Source of the DNA: Bacteriovorax stolpii
GTDB taxonomy: Bacteria; Bdellovibrionota; UBA2428
Reading direction: 5' to 3'
Assembly (NCBI GenBank): GCA_945881775.1
Contig: CAMCVE010000020.1
Location: 1-34,974 of the forward strand
Length of the DNA: 34,974 nt
The translations under genes were made by a program, and so were the position numbers. The notes under the pieces were generated by a model, which saw only the letters and a list, made by a program, of their open reading frames with translations, had not been told where the DNA came from and made no database searches. Of the stretch, positions 16,112 to 24,650 are shown one piece after another (within the stretch, counting starts at the first letter, position 1; the number at the start of each line of letters is the position of its first letter).

Positions 16112-17248
16112 CTAGTGCCGGGACTTCGACGGGCGGGGCTGGGCGAGTTGCTCGTAGATGAGTCTAAGCTTGCGGACCATGGCTTCTGCTGAATACTCAT
16201 CCCGTATTCTTTTGCGAGCCGTCAGACCTAAACTCAATCTGAGATCCTCTGAATTGACGAGGCGGGTGATGGCGTCGGCAAGCAACCCTGGATTTGAAAC
16301 AGGGACAATTCTCCCGCTAACACCCTCCCTTACGAGTTCGGGAATTCCACCGACGGGCGTCGCAACAACAGGTAGCGCCCAGGCCATCGCCTCGAGAATT
16401 GCCATAGGCATTCCCTCCGCATGTGACGGTAAAACAAGGACATCAGCATTTTGGAGGAGAGTAGGCACTTTCGTAGAACTCACCCAACCAAGCACTTCGA
16501 CACCTGGCGCGAGAACGGCGTCTGCCGCAATTTCGTTTCGGAGGTTCTCGACGTCTCCGTCCCCCGCCAGAACGAAACGAGTTCCGGGGTTAAGGGCGAG
16601 GACCCGTCTTGCCGCTTGAATCAGTTCGGGAACGCCTTTGCGAGCACCCATGCGGCCCAAGAATAGGATGGTGCTAAAAGCGCGCCCCTTTCGGTTGGGG
16701 ACGATCTCGGGCACTTGAACTCCGTTTGGAAGAACGACGACTTCAGATCCTGGCGAGATCTCGCGAAAAAATCTCGCCCAGCTTTCACTCAGCGCGATCA
16801 ACAGATGTGCTCTTTTCAGAATCCAGCGGATGAGCAATCGTGTCCATGAAGACGTCGCATAATAGTACGCGTCGAACTCCGCGGAATGCGAATGCAACAA
16901 TACCGGAATGGAAAAAATGCGTGCGAATAGGACAAAGAATCCTTTGCGCACCATGCTTCCTCGTTCGGACAGGTGAAGGTGCATCACGTCAGGCCGCCTC
17001 AATAGACATTCGATCGCGACTTGATAGACAGCCAGGACAAAAATGAACAATTTGACCGCGAGTCCTCTATCTGTTTGCGAGGCCACGTGCCGTAATGACA
17101 CATCCATGACCTCAGCATGCGTCAATAAGAGTTTCTCGACACTCGCAATGCCTCCCTGCCCATTGAGGGGAGCGCCGATCATCAAGACTTTGAGGCGACT
17201 TGAATTGTTGTTTCCCACGAGCACAGGATATCTCGAAACCTTCGACAA
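16112..17248 (-). CDS. Glycosyltransferase family 4
   Basis: A 378-residue GT-B glycosyltransferase for repeat-unit assembly. Clear GT4 signs: the N-terminal loop GAPLNGQGGIASVEKLLL (25-42), LHLSERGSMVRK and VLLHSHSAEFDAYY in the acceptor domain, LPNGV, the donor-domain start ILFLGRMGARKG (194-205), and the EX7E motif AEGMPMAILE with E278 and E286 followed by GLP-like ALPVVATPVGGIPE. The frame begins with TTG at 17248. In-frame GTGs soon after, or the ATG at residue 23, are alternatives, and none has a strong ribosome site. Upstream after 26 bases is the WecG/TagA-type gene on the same strand. A C-terminal basic tail (PRPSKSRH) is present. Confidence 0.9.
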   Translation of the reverse strand: MSKVSRYPVLVGNNNSSRLKVLMIGAPLNGQGGIASVEKLLLTHAEVMDVSLRHVASQTDRGLAVKLFIFVLAVYQVAIECLLRRPDVMHLHLSERGSMVRKGFFVLFARIFSIPVLLHSHSAEFDAYYYATSSWTRLLIRWILKRAHLLIALSESWARFFREISPGSEVVVLPNGVQVPEIVPNRKGRAFSTILFLGRMGARKGVPELIQAARRVLALNPGTRFVLAGDGDVENLRNEIAADAVLAPGVEVLGWVSSTKVPTLLQNADVLVLPSHAEGMPMAILEAMAWALPVVATPVGGIPELVREGVSGRIVPVSNPGLLADAITRLVNSEDLRLSLGLTARKRIRDEYSAEAMVRKLRLIYEQLAQPRPSKSRH

Positions 17249-17274
17249 CGCTGGTTGTTAAATTCTTAGAAAAC

Positions 17275-18030
17275 TCAAAACTCTTGCAGTTTTCCGAGGA
17301 ACCACAGCTTAAATAATTTCAGCGGCTCTACGAGATAGCGACGACCTAGCCGCCTTGGCTCGGTTACAAGTCGGTAGATGCCCTCTAGGCCCCAGCGCCC
17401 CAAAAAACGAGGAGGCGTCGGAACAGAGCCTGCAATGTAGTCCATGTAAGCACCCATTGTAACGATGGCGTGAGAGTCGATGCGTTCGAGGTTGGCCTCG
17501 ATCCAATGTTCTTGCACGGGCATGCCCATTCCTACAAAGAGAATCTGCGTCTCGTGTTGGCGAATTCGAGTCAAGGCTATCTCGGACATCTCGCTATGGG
17601 TTCCCCCCAGATAGCCATGGTGGGTCTCTAGGATAAGGCCAGGATAAAGACGCCGCAAAAAGTTGGCCCCACGTTCGACATTTTCGTGCGTGGATCCCAA
17701 ATAGAAGATTCGCCATTTGTTCTGAGCGGCCAAAGGCAGCAGGAGCTTCATCCAGTCCAGCGAGGTGTTCCGATGGGCGCACGATATTCCGGGATCTTGG
17801 AGGCGACCCAAGATCACCAGCGGCATCCCGTCGATGAAGCAAACACTTGACCTTTGGTAGAATCTTCTCATCACGGGATCGCCTTGACAGAGGAAGATGC
17901 TGTGCAAATTGTGGTTGGCGACAATGTGTTTGGCTCGATCTCGGACGGACTCTGAAATCACATTCACGATATCGGAGGCCGTCATCTCATGAACTTGAGC
18001 CCCTAGCAGACGAATCATTCGAATATTCAT
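17275..18030 (-). CDS. WecG/TagA/CpsF-family glycosyltransferase
   Basis: Family members (GT26) transfer ManNAc, ManNAcA, glucose or related sugars to lipid-linked intermediates at the membrane surface. The 251-residue length fits. The hallmarks are present: ANHNLHS near 38-44, FIDGMPLVILGRL (66-78), FYLGSTHENVERG (109-121), the GMGMPVQEHW motif (167-176), and the C-terminal block AYMDYIAGSVPTPPRF with GLEGIYRLVTEPRRLGRRY (214-232), which mediates membrane association. It is first in a minus-strand unit with the GT4 gene and the two outer-membrane-type genes, and diverges from the initiating sugar transferase at 18088 with only 57 bases between the starts. It may add the second sugar of the repeat unit. 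Confidence 0.93.
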   Translation of the reverse strand: MNIRMIRLLGAQVHEMTASDIVNVISESVRDRAKHIVANHNLHSIFLCQGDPVMRRFYQRSSVCFIDGMPLVILGRLQDPGISCAHRNTSLDWMKLLLPLAAQNKWRIFYLGSTHENVERGANFLRRLYPGLILETHHGYLGGTHSEMSEIALTRIRQHETQILFVGMGMPVQEHWIEANLERIDSHAIVTMGAYMDYIAGSVPTPPRFLGRWGLEGIYRLVTEPRRLGRRYLVEPLKLFKLWFLGKLQEF

Positions 18031-18087
18031 AAGAATTTAACCTGGGCGCTAACACGCTTCGTTAAGAGACTAGCCGATTATACCGAA

Positions 18088-18837
18088 ATGAACGATATGG
18101 GCGCGAGGAAATTGCGGTTTGGGGATCTTCGGAGCACGGGTTCCGACTGGGCCACGCGTCTCGAATCCGCGGATTCCTTGAGTGATCTCGAGCTTCAGTT
18201 GTTGGGTGTTTTCCAGCTTCAGCGACGAACTCAAAGTCAGATCCGAAAGGCTCCGAACTATGAATTTTTTAAACGTCTTTTTGATGTCTTCTTGTCGGTG
18301 GTAGTGCTCAGCGTGGCGCTGCCGTTATTTGGGATCTGCGCTATATTAATAAAACTGGATTCTGAGGGGCCAGTTTTTTTCTTCCAAGACCGCGCGGGAA
18401 GAAATTTTTCCGTCTTCAAAGTCATTAAATTTCGAACCATGTACAAGGATGCCGATTCGATGGCGCGAAAACTTCTTCAAAAAGATACACCCGACGAACG
18501 AGCCACTCGTGTTGGAAAAATTTTCCGAAAATGGAAAATCGACGAAATCCCTCAGTTCTTCAACGTTCTCAAGGGCGAGATGTCCCTAGTGGGGCCTCGT
18601 CCCTTTCCACTTGAAGAATCGATATTCGTTCCCGAGCAAGATCTAACGCGATTTCAGGTTCTCCCCGGAATGACCGGTCTATGGCAAGCGACCCGGCCCA
18701 ACACAATTTCAGCGATGGAAAAGTTCCGCCTCGATGCTGTCTATGCGCAAGAACGCTCGTTCGCCTTCGATCTCCAGCTCATCTTCAAGACCATTCCACG
18801 ATTGATGCGAGGTGAGCCTCCACGCGAAGCTAGTTGA
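18088..18837 (+). CDS. Undecaprenyl-phosphate sugar-1-phosphate transferase (initiating)
   Basis: Transfers a sugar-1-phosphate from a UDP-sugar to undecaprenyl phosphate, starting each repeat unit. The 249-residue protein is the small, single-membrane-segment form: a 55-residue cytoplasmic lead, the KRLFDV motif at 62-67, a membrane hairpin at about 67-89, then FFFQDRAGRNFSVFKVIKFR, MYKDADS, the catalytic region KIDEIPQFFNVLKGEMS (D152, E153), LVGPRPFP, and PGMTGLWQ (193-200). The N-terminal CoA-binding/four-helix domain of WbaP/WcaJ-type enzymes is absent. The polymerase gene begins 3 bases after its stop, so they form one unit. Confidence 0.95.
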   Translation: MNDMGARKLRFGDLRSTGSDWATRLESADSLSDLELQLLGVFQLQRRTQSQIRKAPNYEFFKRLFDVFLSVVVLSVALPLFGICAILIKLDSEGPVFFFQDRAGRNFSVFKVIKFRTMYKDADSMARKLLQKDTPDERATRVGKIFRKWKIDEIPQFFNVLKGEMSLVGPRPFPLEESIFVPEQDLTRFQVLPGMTGLWQATRPNTISAMEKFRLDAVYAQERSFAFDLQLIFKTIPRLMRGEPPREAS

Positions 18838-18840
18838 GCG

Positions 18841-20103
18841 ATGAGCACACCTAGAAACTTCGAGGTCATGCGAAGATCTCTTATATTCATTTTTCTATTT
18901 TGCCTCCTGGGAAGCTTCTTGCCGCGCACTCAGGATGCTTCGTGGCTTCAGGTCCTGGAAACGCTCATTCGATACGTCTTCAATTTCGTAAGTATTGTGC
19001 TTATCTCATCGGCCTTTCTAAGGGGTAAGAGCCTCGTGAAGTCGGTCGTGCGGCAGAAGGTGCTGATTGTGTACTTGCTTTGGATCAGCTCGAGCCTGTT
19101 TTGGACGACATCCATAAGTAATACTCTTTCGGAGTACATCCGATTTCTAGTGACGACATCCATCGCAGTGTATTTGGCGCAAACTACGCCGCCAGAAACA
19201 TTCTTCTCTCTCCTAAAGAAAGCACTTTTCGCAAGCTTGTTTTTTTCTATTCTGGTTTGCATTTTTCTTCCGGGTTATGGGATCATGGAACAGCGTTCGT
19301 CAGTGGGGCCTCTCTGGCAGGGAATTTTTAATCACAAGAATAGTTTAGGTTATGTCGCAGCCTTGTCGACTTCAGTGTTTTTTGTATCGTTACTTTTCAT
19401 CGAAAGGCGAAGCGCCTTCTTTGATGTCCTTGGAGTGATCTTGTCAATTTTCATGATTTTCAAGTCGGGTTCTGGAACGGCACTCGTTTCAAGCGCGCTC
19501 ATCATTTCTGTGGGGGCTGCTCTTCGCGTGTTTCAAAAATTTCCTAAGCATTTTTTTGGATTTTCATTATTCGCTGGTCTCGCTCTCATTTCGGTATTTG
19601 TTTTTGACCCGAAAATTTTGTCTATTTTGAGTGTCGTGGGGAAAGACGACACCTTCACAGGACGCACTGCGATCTGGAGCGGTGCTCTCGAAGCGATTCA
19701 GTCTCGACCTCTCACGGGCTTTGGTCTGCGGGGCTTCTTTTTGCCTTCGTACAGAGAATCTTCGCTGCCTTATCCAGGGGACGATCTAGTTGCGCGTTTG
19801 CAATGGCCCGTGCCCAACGCTCATAACGCTTTTTTGCAGGTCCTGCTGGACCTCGGACTTGTCGGATTGCTGATGTTTTCTGCTCTGCTCATAAAGGCCT
19901 TGCGAAAAGCACTCCGCTTAAACTTTTCCCACGATCAATCCCAACGCGCGCAACGGCTTTGGCCGATCGTCGTCCTTTCACTAGCGTTGATCTATTCGGT
20001 CACGGAGATTGATCTGTATCTCCCAGCGAGCGGCTGGGTTTGTCTGGTTTTTATTCTCAGTGCGAAGTTTGAACGGCCTCGTGTTCACGCGAAGAATCTT
20101 TGA
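18841..20103 (+). CDS. O-antigen polymerase/ligase family (Wzy/WaaL-like) membrane protein
   Basis: A 420-residue polytopic inner-membrane protein with about ten hydrophobic segments. The long periplasmic loop family motifs are visible: LWQGIFNHKNSLGYVAALS, then the loop GRTAIWSGALEAIQSRPLTG followed by FGLRGFF, and NAHNAFLQVLLDLGLVGLLM, which hold the conserved Arg and His residues of Wzy/WaaL enzymes. These either polymerise repeat units or ligate the glycan to lipid A-core. Because a Wzz-like gene is in the same locus and this gene is coupled to the initiating transferase, polymerase is favoured. The ATG at 18841 lies right after the previous stop. No terminator is seen downstream. Confidence 0.88.
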   Translation: MSTPRNFEVMRRSLIFIFLFCLLGSFLPRTQDASWLQVLETLIRYVFNFVSIVLISSAFLRGKSLVKSVVRQKVLIVYLLWISSSLFWTTSISNTLSEYIRFLVTTSIAVYLAQTTPPETFFSLLKKALFASLFFSILVCIFLPGYGIMEQRSSVGPLWQGIFNHKNSLGYVAALSTSVFFVSLLFIERRSAFFDVLGVILSIFMIFKSGSGTALVSSALIISVGAALRVFQKFPKHFFGFSLFAGLALISVFVFDPKILSILSVVGKDDTFTGRTAIWSGALEAIQSRPLTGFGLRGFFLPSYRESSLPYPGDDLVARLQWPVPNAHNAFLQVLLDLGLVGLLMFSALLIKALRKALRLNFSHDQSQRAQRLWPIVVLSLALIYSVTEIDLYLPASGWVCLVFILSAKFERPRVHAKNL

Positions 20104-20812
20104 CCTCTTTTGGGTGGATCGGGTGTCTTAACGAAGCAGTGAGACTTTGAGCTCAGCTAGAATGTGCACTTCCACCTTTTGTGTGTCGATGACGAGTTGC
20201 ACCAGAATCTTCGAGCGCAGATCACTGCGGTTAGAAAGGGTCGAGCAGTAAGCTTGCCCGCGTGCATCGAGCAGTTGGCGCGTGGCCTCAAAGCGAACTC
20301 TTGATAAGTGGCGCCGTCGGCAGAATCGAGAGAATCGCGGAATTTGCTGCCGTTAGGGAGTTCTAGAACGCGGGTGCTTCCGGCTTGTTGATTCTGAGCC
20401 GTGGGGAAGCGGATGCGGTCGAATTCCTCGGGGCTTAGGCCCAGAGCGAAACCTTGCGGTCTCGGCCTTGAGGCCTCGTGTCAAAACCTTAGACACAATT
20501 TAGAGACCCAAAGGATTGAGAGATCTTGTGCACGGCTTTGCGTCGCAACAAGAGCGAAACCCATACCAAAATGGCACTGAGGTGAGCAATTTTCAAAGGT
20601 GTGAAGCTAAGGTTGTTGTGTTCGATGCGCAAGGCGCTTCCTCGAGCCGATCTGTTTGACGAATTTGGGTACGGTGCCTCGTCAAATTCCTTGCCTTAAT
20701 TCACCTTACATTCCACTTTCTTGACGTCGAGCTAGTTTCATTTTGGCACTTCACCCTTAATCTATTTGGAGTGTTTGCGGCAGTCGCGAACAGTTTTAGA
20801 GGGGGCAAATTA
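20104..20812. other. 709-base gene-free stretch holding a decayed gene
   Basis: No intact gene is present. The minus strand from 20128 to about 20596 reads as a secreted-protein gene broken by frameshifts (listed separately). From 20597 to 20695 the minus strand stays open upstream of that start without a recognisable product. The last 100 bases must contain the promoter and leader of the protease gene at 20813; an AGAGGGGG ribosome site lies at about 20798-20805. I could not place a convincing promoter. Confidence 0.6.
20128..20596 (-). pseudogene. Frameshifted gene for a secreted protein of unknown family
   Basis: Read on the minus strand from 20596, a TTG frame gives MKIAHLSAILV. A frame change near 20565 continues it as MGFALVATQSRAQDLSIL, so the two halves make one typical signal peptide ending in an SRA-Q cleavage site. 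A second frame change (near 20480) leads into GFALGLSPEEFDRIRFPTAQ and later LELPNGSKFRDSLDSADGAT. A third (near 20290-20330) leads into VRFEATRQLLDARGQAYCST and runs to the stop at 20128-20130, ending LAELKVSLLR. Each frame takes up where the other closes, which is the mark of a once intact gene of about 150-160 codons. Family unknown. Sequencing errors could cause some of the shifts, but three within 470 bases argue for real decay. Confidence 0.6.
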
Positions 20813-22561
20813 ATGAAGGTCTTTAAACATTTCTTGTTGGGAGCAATCGCTCTAAGTGGATTCGCTTCTGTCGAAGCACAGGCTGTGCTTGCGAAGAATC
20901 CTATTCTTAAATCCGCTAAGAAGCAGTCTCGTGACATGGCCCCAGAAGCTGTCGCCGGTGAGTTCGTTGTCAAAATGCGCGTGAACGGTCTTGGCACACT
21001 CTCCCAAAGCGTCAAAACTTTGGCTCAGTTCGGCCTTCAAATGAAACAGGTTATCAACGCTGGCGAGAATCTCGTCCTTGTTCAAAGCCGCAACGCAGAC
21101 CTTATGTCGATCGGATCCTCTTCGAGCGTTCGCATGATGAACCAAGTTCGTAACCTCGGCTCTGTTGAGTTCATCGAGCCGAACTTTATTTACCGTGCCT
21201 TCGACCTTCCTCAGTCGATGCCCAATGATCCCGACTTCGCTCGCCTCTGGGGCATGAAGAATGATGGTCAAGCCGACAAGAGTGGCCGCGCTGGCGTGGT
21301 GGGTGCCGATATCCAAGCTCCCGAAGCTTGGGCGATTGCGACCGGTTCCAAAGATATCGTCGTCGCAGTGATCGACACCGGCGTCGACTACAATCACCCC
21401 GATCTCGCTGCGAACAGGTGGTCCAGTCCCACGGATCCCAACGTTCACGGATTCAACGCCATCAACGGAAAACTCGATCCTATGGATGACAATTCCCACG
21501 GCACGCACTGCTCCGGAACCATCGCAGGTTCGGGTGATAACGGTGTTGGCGTGGTCGGCGTGAGCTGGAACGCAAGCATCATGGGTGTGAAGTTCCTGAG
21601 CGGCGCTGGAAGCGGCACTTTGGCCGACGCCGTCAAGGCGATTGACTGGGCCACCAACAACGGTGCTCAGATCATGTCCAACAGCTGGGGCGGTGGCGGT
21701 TACTCGCAAGCTCTCTTCGACGCGATCAAGCGCGCTCAAGACAAAGGAATTCTCTTCATCGCAGCAGCGGGCAACGACGCCGGCAACAACGACACTCGCG
21801 CTTCGTACCCCGCAAGCTACGAACTCGACAACGTGATCTCTGTTGCTGCAAGCAACAACGTCGATAACCTCGCCTACTTCTCGAACTACGGCGCGAACAA
21901 GGTGCACCTCGCGGCTCCCGGCGAGAACATCTACTCGACGATTCCTACGGCAATGGCGAAGGCTGGCGTCGCATACGACACTTACAGTGGAACCTCGATG
22001 GCGACCCCTCACGTGTCTGGCGCAGTGGCGCTCTTGCTCGCGAAAGAGCCAAGTCTCACGTACGCAGAAGTGAAAGCCCGCCTTCTTGATTCGACTGACA
22101 AGTCGCGTACCTTCCGCGGCAAACTTCAGTCGATGGGACGCCTCAATATCTACAACCTCCTGGCCAACATCAGCGGTCCCGGTCCTGTGATCCCACCTGA
22201 GAGCTCGTGGTCGGCACCGATTGCGAACTCGATCGAATCGGCTCACCCCTACCTTCCAAACGCCAATATCAGCGTGACCCTAGAGCACCCCGGAGCAGCC
22301 TTCATCCGCGTGCACTTCACCCGCCTGGATCTCGAATCAGGTTACGACTTCCTGAAGCTCATCGCAGCCAATGGCGAGGTTGCTGAATCGATGACTGGCA
22401 CGAGGACCGCAGCCTTCTGGTCCAACGAAGTCCAAGGTTCCAAGATGACGCTGCAACTCACCAGTGACGACTCCGTCAACAACTGGGGCTTTGCGATCGA
22501 TTCTTACGAGTGGACCGACTTCAACGGCAACTCCGGTACTGTCCAAGTTCAAGCGCGCTAA
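20813..22561 (+). CDS. Secreted subtilisin-like serine protease (S8) with CUB-like C-terminal domain
   Basis: A 582-residue exported protease. It has a signal peptide (cleaved near VEAQA), an inhibitor-I9-like propeptide (about 45-130, EFVVKMRVNG ... VEFIEPNFIYRAF), and a complete S8 catalytic domain: D188 in VIDTGVDYNHPDL, H229 in NSHGTHCSGTIAG, oxyanion-hole N321 in AAAGNDAGNN, and S395 in GTSMATPHVSGAVALL. The last about 110 residues (LESGYDFLKLIAANGE ... WGFAIDSYEW) look like a CUB-type beta-sandwich, common in secreted proteases of this kind as a binding or folding domain. ATG 20813 is set by AGAGGGGG upstream and by the signal peptide. It is transcribed alone and closed by a strong terminator. 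The bases are richer in C/G at third positions than in the polysaccharide genes. Confidence 0.96.
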   Translation: MKVFKHFLLGAIALSGFASVEAQAVLAKNPILKSAKKQSRDMAPEAVAGEFVVKMRVNGLGTLSQSVKTLAQFGLQMKQVINAGENLVLVQSRNADLMSIGSSSSVRMMNQVRNLGSVEFIEPNFIYRAFDLPQSMPNDPDFARLWGMKNDGQADKSGRAGVVGADIQAPEAWAIATGSKDIVVAVIDTGVDYNHPDLAANRWSSPTDPNVHGFNAINGKLDPMDDNSHGTHCSGTIAGSGDNGVGVVGVSWNASIMGVKFLSGAGSGTLADAVKAIDWATNNGAQIMSNSWGGGGYSQALFDAIKRAQDKGILFIAAAGNDAGNNDTRASYPASYELDNVISVAASNNVDNLAYFSNYGANKVHLAAPGENIYSTIPTAMAKAGVAYDTYSGTSMATPHVSGAVALLLAKEPSLTYAEVKARLLDSTDKSRTFRGKLQSMGRLNIYNLLANISGPGPVIPPESSWSAPIANSIESAHPYLPNANISVTLEHPGAAFIRVHFTRLDLESGYDFLKLIAANGEVAESMTGTRTAAFWSNEVQGSKMTLQLTSDDSVNNWGFAIDSYEWTDFNGNSGTVQVQAR

Positions 22562-22613
22562 GTCCTAGAAACAAGTGTCCCTCAAGTCACTTGTTAGAGT
22601 TATCAATGAAAGG

Positions 22614-22646
22614 CCCCCCTCTCCCAACAAGGAGAGGGGGGTTTTT
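22614..22646 (+). terminator. Rho-independent terminator of the protease gene
   Basis: A perfect 11-bp G/C-rich stem (22614-22624 with 22631-22641), a 6-base loop, then TTTTT at 22642-22646 and more T's after CGTA. It is 50 bases after the protease stop. A weaker inverted repeat ACAAGTG/CACTTGT (22571-22594) precedes it. Confidence 0.95.
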
Positions 22647-22780
22647 CGTATTTTTGAGGACTCAAAAATCTGGCGCCGGGAACCATGCGCTGCGTCTTTG
22701 GTCAATTAGAAATCGTGATACTTTCAGGAATAGAGGGAGAGGTTTGGATGGGGATCCGGCCTCGAGTGTTTGGGGGGAAT

Positions 22781-23008
22781 ATGGAAAAGAAGGGTGAAGA
22801 TCTTCTTAATTGGCTCTTAGAACTGAGCGGACTCGACAACGAGGAAATGCGTCAGTGGCTCAACGATTGGATCGTTGAGTTCAATCTCGATCTTGAACAA
22901 CTCTCTACCGATGATCTGCGGCTGCTCGCAACCTGCCTGCTGGAACGCGTCAGCGCCGATATCGTGAACCCTGAACCCGAAGAGTCCCTCATGCTGCCCC
23001 AGGCATAG
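22781..23008 (+). CDS. Small acidic helical protein of unknown function
   Basis: A 75-residue acidic protein, probably cytoplasmic (no signal peptide), with helical amphipathic stretches: GEDLLNWLLELSGLDNEEMR, WIVEFNLDLEQLSTDDLRLL, then a tail NPEPEESLMLPQA. No family is recognised. The start is uncertain: ATG 22781 follows GGGGGGAAT, while the in-frame ATG 22748 follows GGGAGAGG at ideal spacing and would add 11 residues. It lies 34 bases before the lytic transglycosylase gene on the same strand, so it may be co-transcribed with it. Confidence 0.7.
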   Translation: MEKKGEDLLNWLLELSGLDNEEMRQWLNDWIVEFNLDLEQLSTDDLRLLATCLLERVSADIVNPEPEESLMLPQA

Positions 23009-23042
23009 TTTTCTCATCGAAGCGCAAGCAGAATAGAGACAT

Positions 23043-24650
23043 ATGACTTATCGCAAGCTTCTCGGTGGACTTCTAGGCGTGGCGTTACTTTGTTCTTGTG
23101 CGAGTTTGCGCAAATCGAATGCCGATGATTCTGAAGGCGATGACGGCGCTGAAATTGCGCTCGGTGACGGCGGTGCTCCCGAAGAAGATGTCATCAGCGA
23201 GCCCGCTGACGATACGCCCGAAGATCTGGGCGATCCGACTCAAACCACTGCTCGCAGCATAAGCGAAATTCAGGCCGACCGCGACGCCCAGAACACATTC
23301 CCCCTCGTGCAGAACGAATTTGTGGATCAGTGGATTCGCTACTTCACCGAAACCAAGGCCGGTCGCAAGACCATGGAAAAGTGGCTGGGGCGTAAGCACC
23401 GTTACGGCGATTTGATTTTCAAAACCATGCAAGAAGACGGATTGCCTACCGATCTCACTTATCTTGCCATGATCGAAAGTGGTTTTAGTCCCAAGGCTAC
23501 GAGTCCCGTAGGAGCGGCGGGTGTGTGGCAGTTCATGCCTCAAACCGGAAAAAATTATTCAATGGAGATCAATCATTGGTACGACGAGCGTCGCGACATC
23601 GTGGCGTCGACCCATGCGGCGGCTCGCTACCTAAAAGAACTTCATCAGATCTTTGGGTCTTGGTATCTCGCAGCAGCCAGCTACAACGCAGGCGAAGGTC
23701 GCACCATGCGTATCGTGCGCGAGCAGCGCACGCGCAACTTTTGGGAGCTCGCGCGTGGCAAGAAGAACTATCGCAAAGAAACCCAAAACTACGTCCCCAA
23801 AATCATTGCTTCGGCCATGATCTCTAAGAATCCTGAAAAGTACGGGTTCACAAATATTGCCTTTGAGGAACCTCTAAAGTGGGAGACTGTCGATGTTCCT
23901 CCAGGTGTGGACCTTCGCGCGATTGGAGACATCGTCAAAGCCGACGGCGAAACAATGCAGCTCCTCAACCCCGAGCTGCGTCGTGGTATCACGCCACCCG
24001 ATGCGGACTCCTATAAAGTTCGAGTTCCTTCGGGTACGGCAGAGTTGCTCATCGCCAGAAAAGACGAACTCAAGAGTCGTAAGGCCGGATTCTTTATCAC
24101 TCACAAGCTCAAGCGAGGCCAAACCCTCAGTCACGTCTCCAGGGTCTACGGCGTCGATATCCGCACGATCATGGACCTCAATAACATTGCCAACGCCAAA
24201 CGACTCCGCGCAGGACAAGTGCTGCAAATTCCTGTCGACTACCGGGGCGGACGTTCCCGCAAGAACACTTCGACTTGGAAACCTGAGTCAGCGCCTCAGG
24301 CACCCTCCGCACGTGAATCCGGCGATGAGAGCGATGCGACTCGCCCGACGACCTACCGCGTGAAATCAGGTGACAATCTCAGCTCAATCGCGCGTCGTTT
24401 TGGGGTCAAGATCGCTGATCTTAGGGCCGCAAATGGCATCAAGGGCTCAGCGCTTCGTGCCGGACAAACTCTGAGGATTCCTGGCAAGCCACAGGCTTCC
24501 TACAAGCTCTACCGAGTTCGCCGTGGCGACACTCTCACGCGCATTTCTCGGGCGCACAAAGTTCCTCTGGGTGAATTGAAGGCGATCAATGATTTTGAGC
24601 GCGGCCGTGAACTCCGCGCTGGAGATAGGCTCCGTATTCCTAAGCTTTAA
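23043..24650 (+). CDS. mltD: MltD-type membrane-bound lytic transglycosylase with three LysM domains
   Basis: Cleaves the MurNAc-GlcNAc bond of peptidoglycan, forming 1,6-anhydro ends, for wall growth and remodelling. The 535-residue protein starts with a lipoprotein signal (LLGVALLCSC, acylated cysteine C19), then an acidic low-complexity linker, an SLT domain (about 110-260) with catalytic E145 in MIESGFSPKATSPVGAAGVW, QFMPQTG, and the AASYNAGEGR motif. Three LysM domains follow at about 353-397, 437-480 and 489-533 (each with xxGDT/GQTL-LxxI...NxL-xGQxLxIP). This is the classic MltD layout, here with three LysM rather than two as in E. coli. The stop shares TTAA with the stop of the opposite gene at 24647. 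Confidence 0.96.
   Translation: MTYRKLLGGLLGVALLCSCASLRKSNADDSEGDDGAEIALGDGGAPEEDVISEPADDTPEDLGDPTQTTARSISEIQADRDAQNTFPLVQNEFVDQWIRYFTETKAGRKTMEKWLGRKHRYGDLIFKTMQEDGLPTDLTYLAMIESGFSPKATSPVGAAGVWQFMPQTGKNYSMEINHWYDERRDIVASTHAAARYLKELHQIFGSWYLAAASYNAGEGRTMRIVREQRTRNFWELARGKKNYRKETQNYVPKIIASAMISKNPEKYGFTNIAFEEPLKWETVDVPPGVDLRAIGDIVKADGETMQLLNPELRRGITPPDADSYKVRVPSGTAELLIARKDELKSRKAGFFITHKLKRGQTLSHVSRVYGVDIRTIMDLNNIANAKRLRAGQVLQIPVDYRGGRSRKNTSTWKPESAPQAPSARESGDESDATRPTTYRVKSGDNLSSIARRFGVKIADLRAANGIKGSALRAGQTLRIPGKPQASYKLYRVRRGDTLTRISRAHKVPLGELKAINDFERGRELRAGDRLRIPKL

Noticed and set aside
20489-20695. Minus-strand frame ending LLLRRKAVHK as a transposase tail
   Set aside because: Part of it is better explained as the signal peptide of the frameshifted secreted protein; no inverted repeats or target duplication found.
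20852-22246. 464-codon minus-strand frame opposite the protease gene
   Set aside because: Shadow of the S8 protease, whose catalytic residues are all present on the plus strand; the antisense product has no domain pattern.
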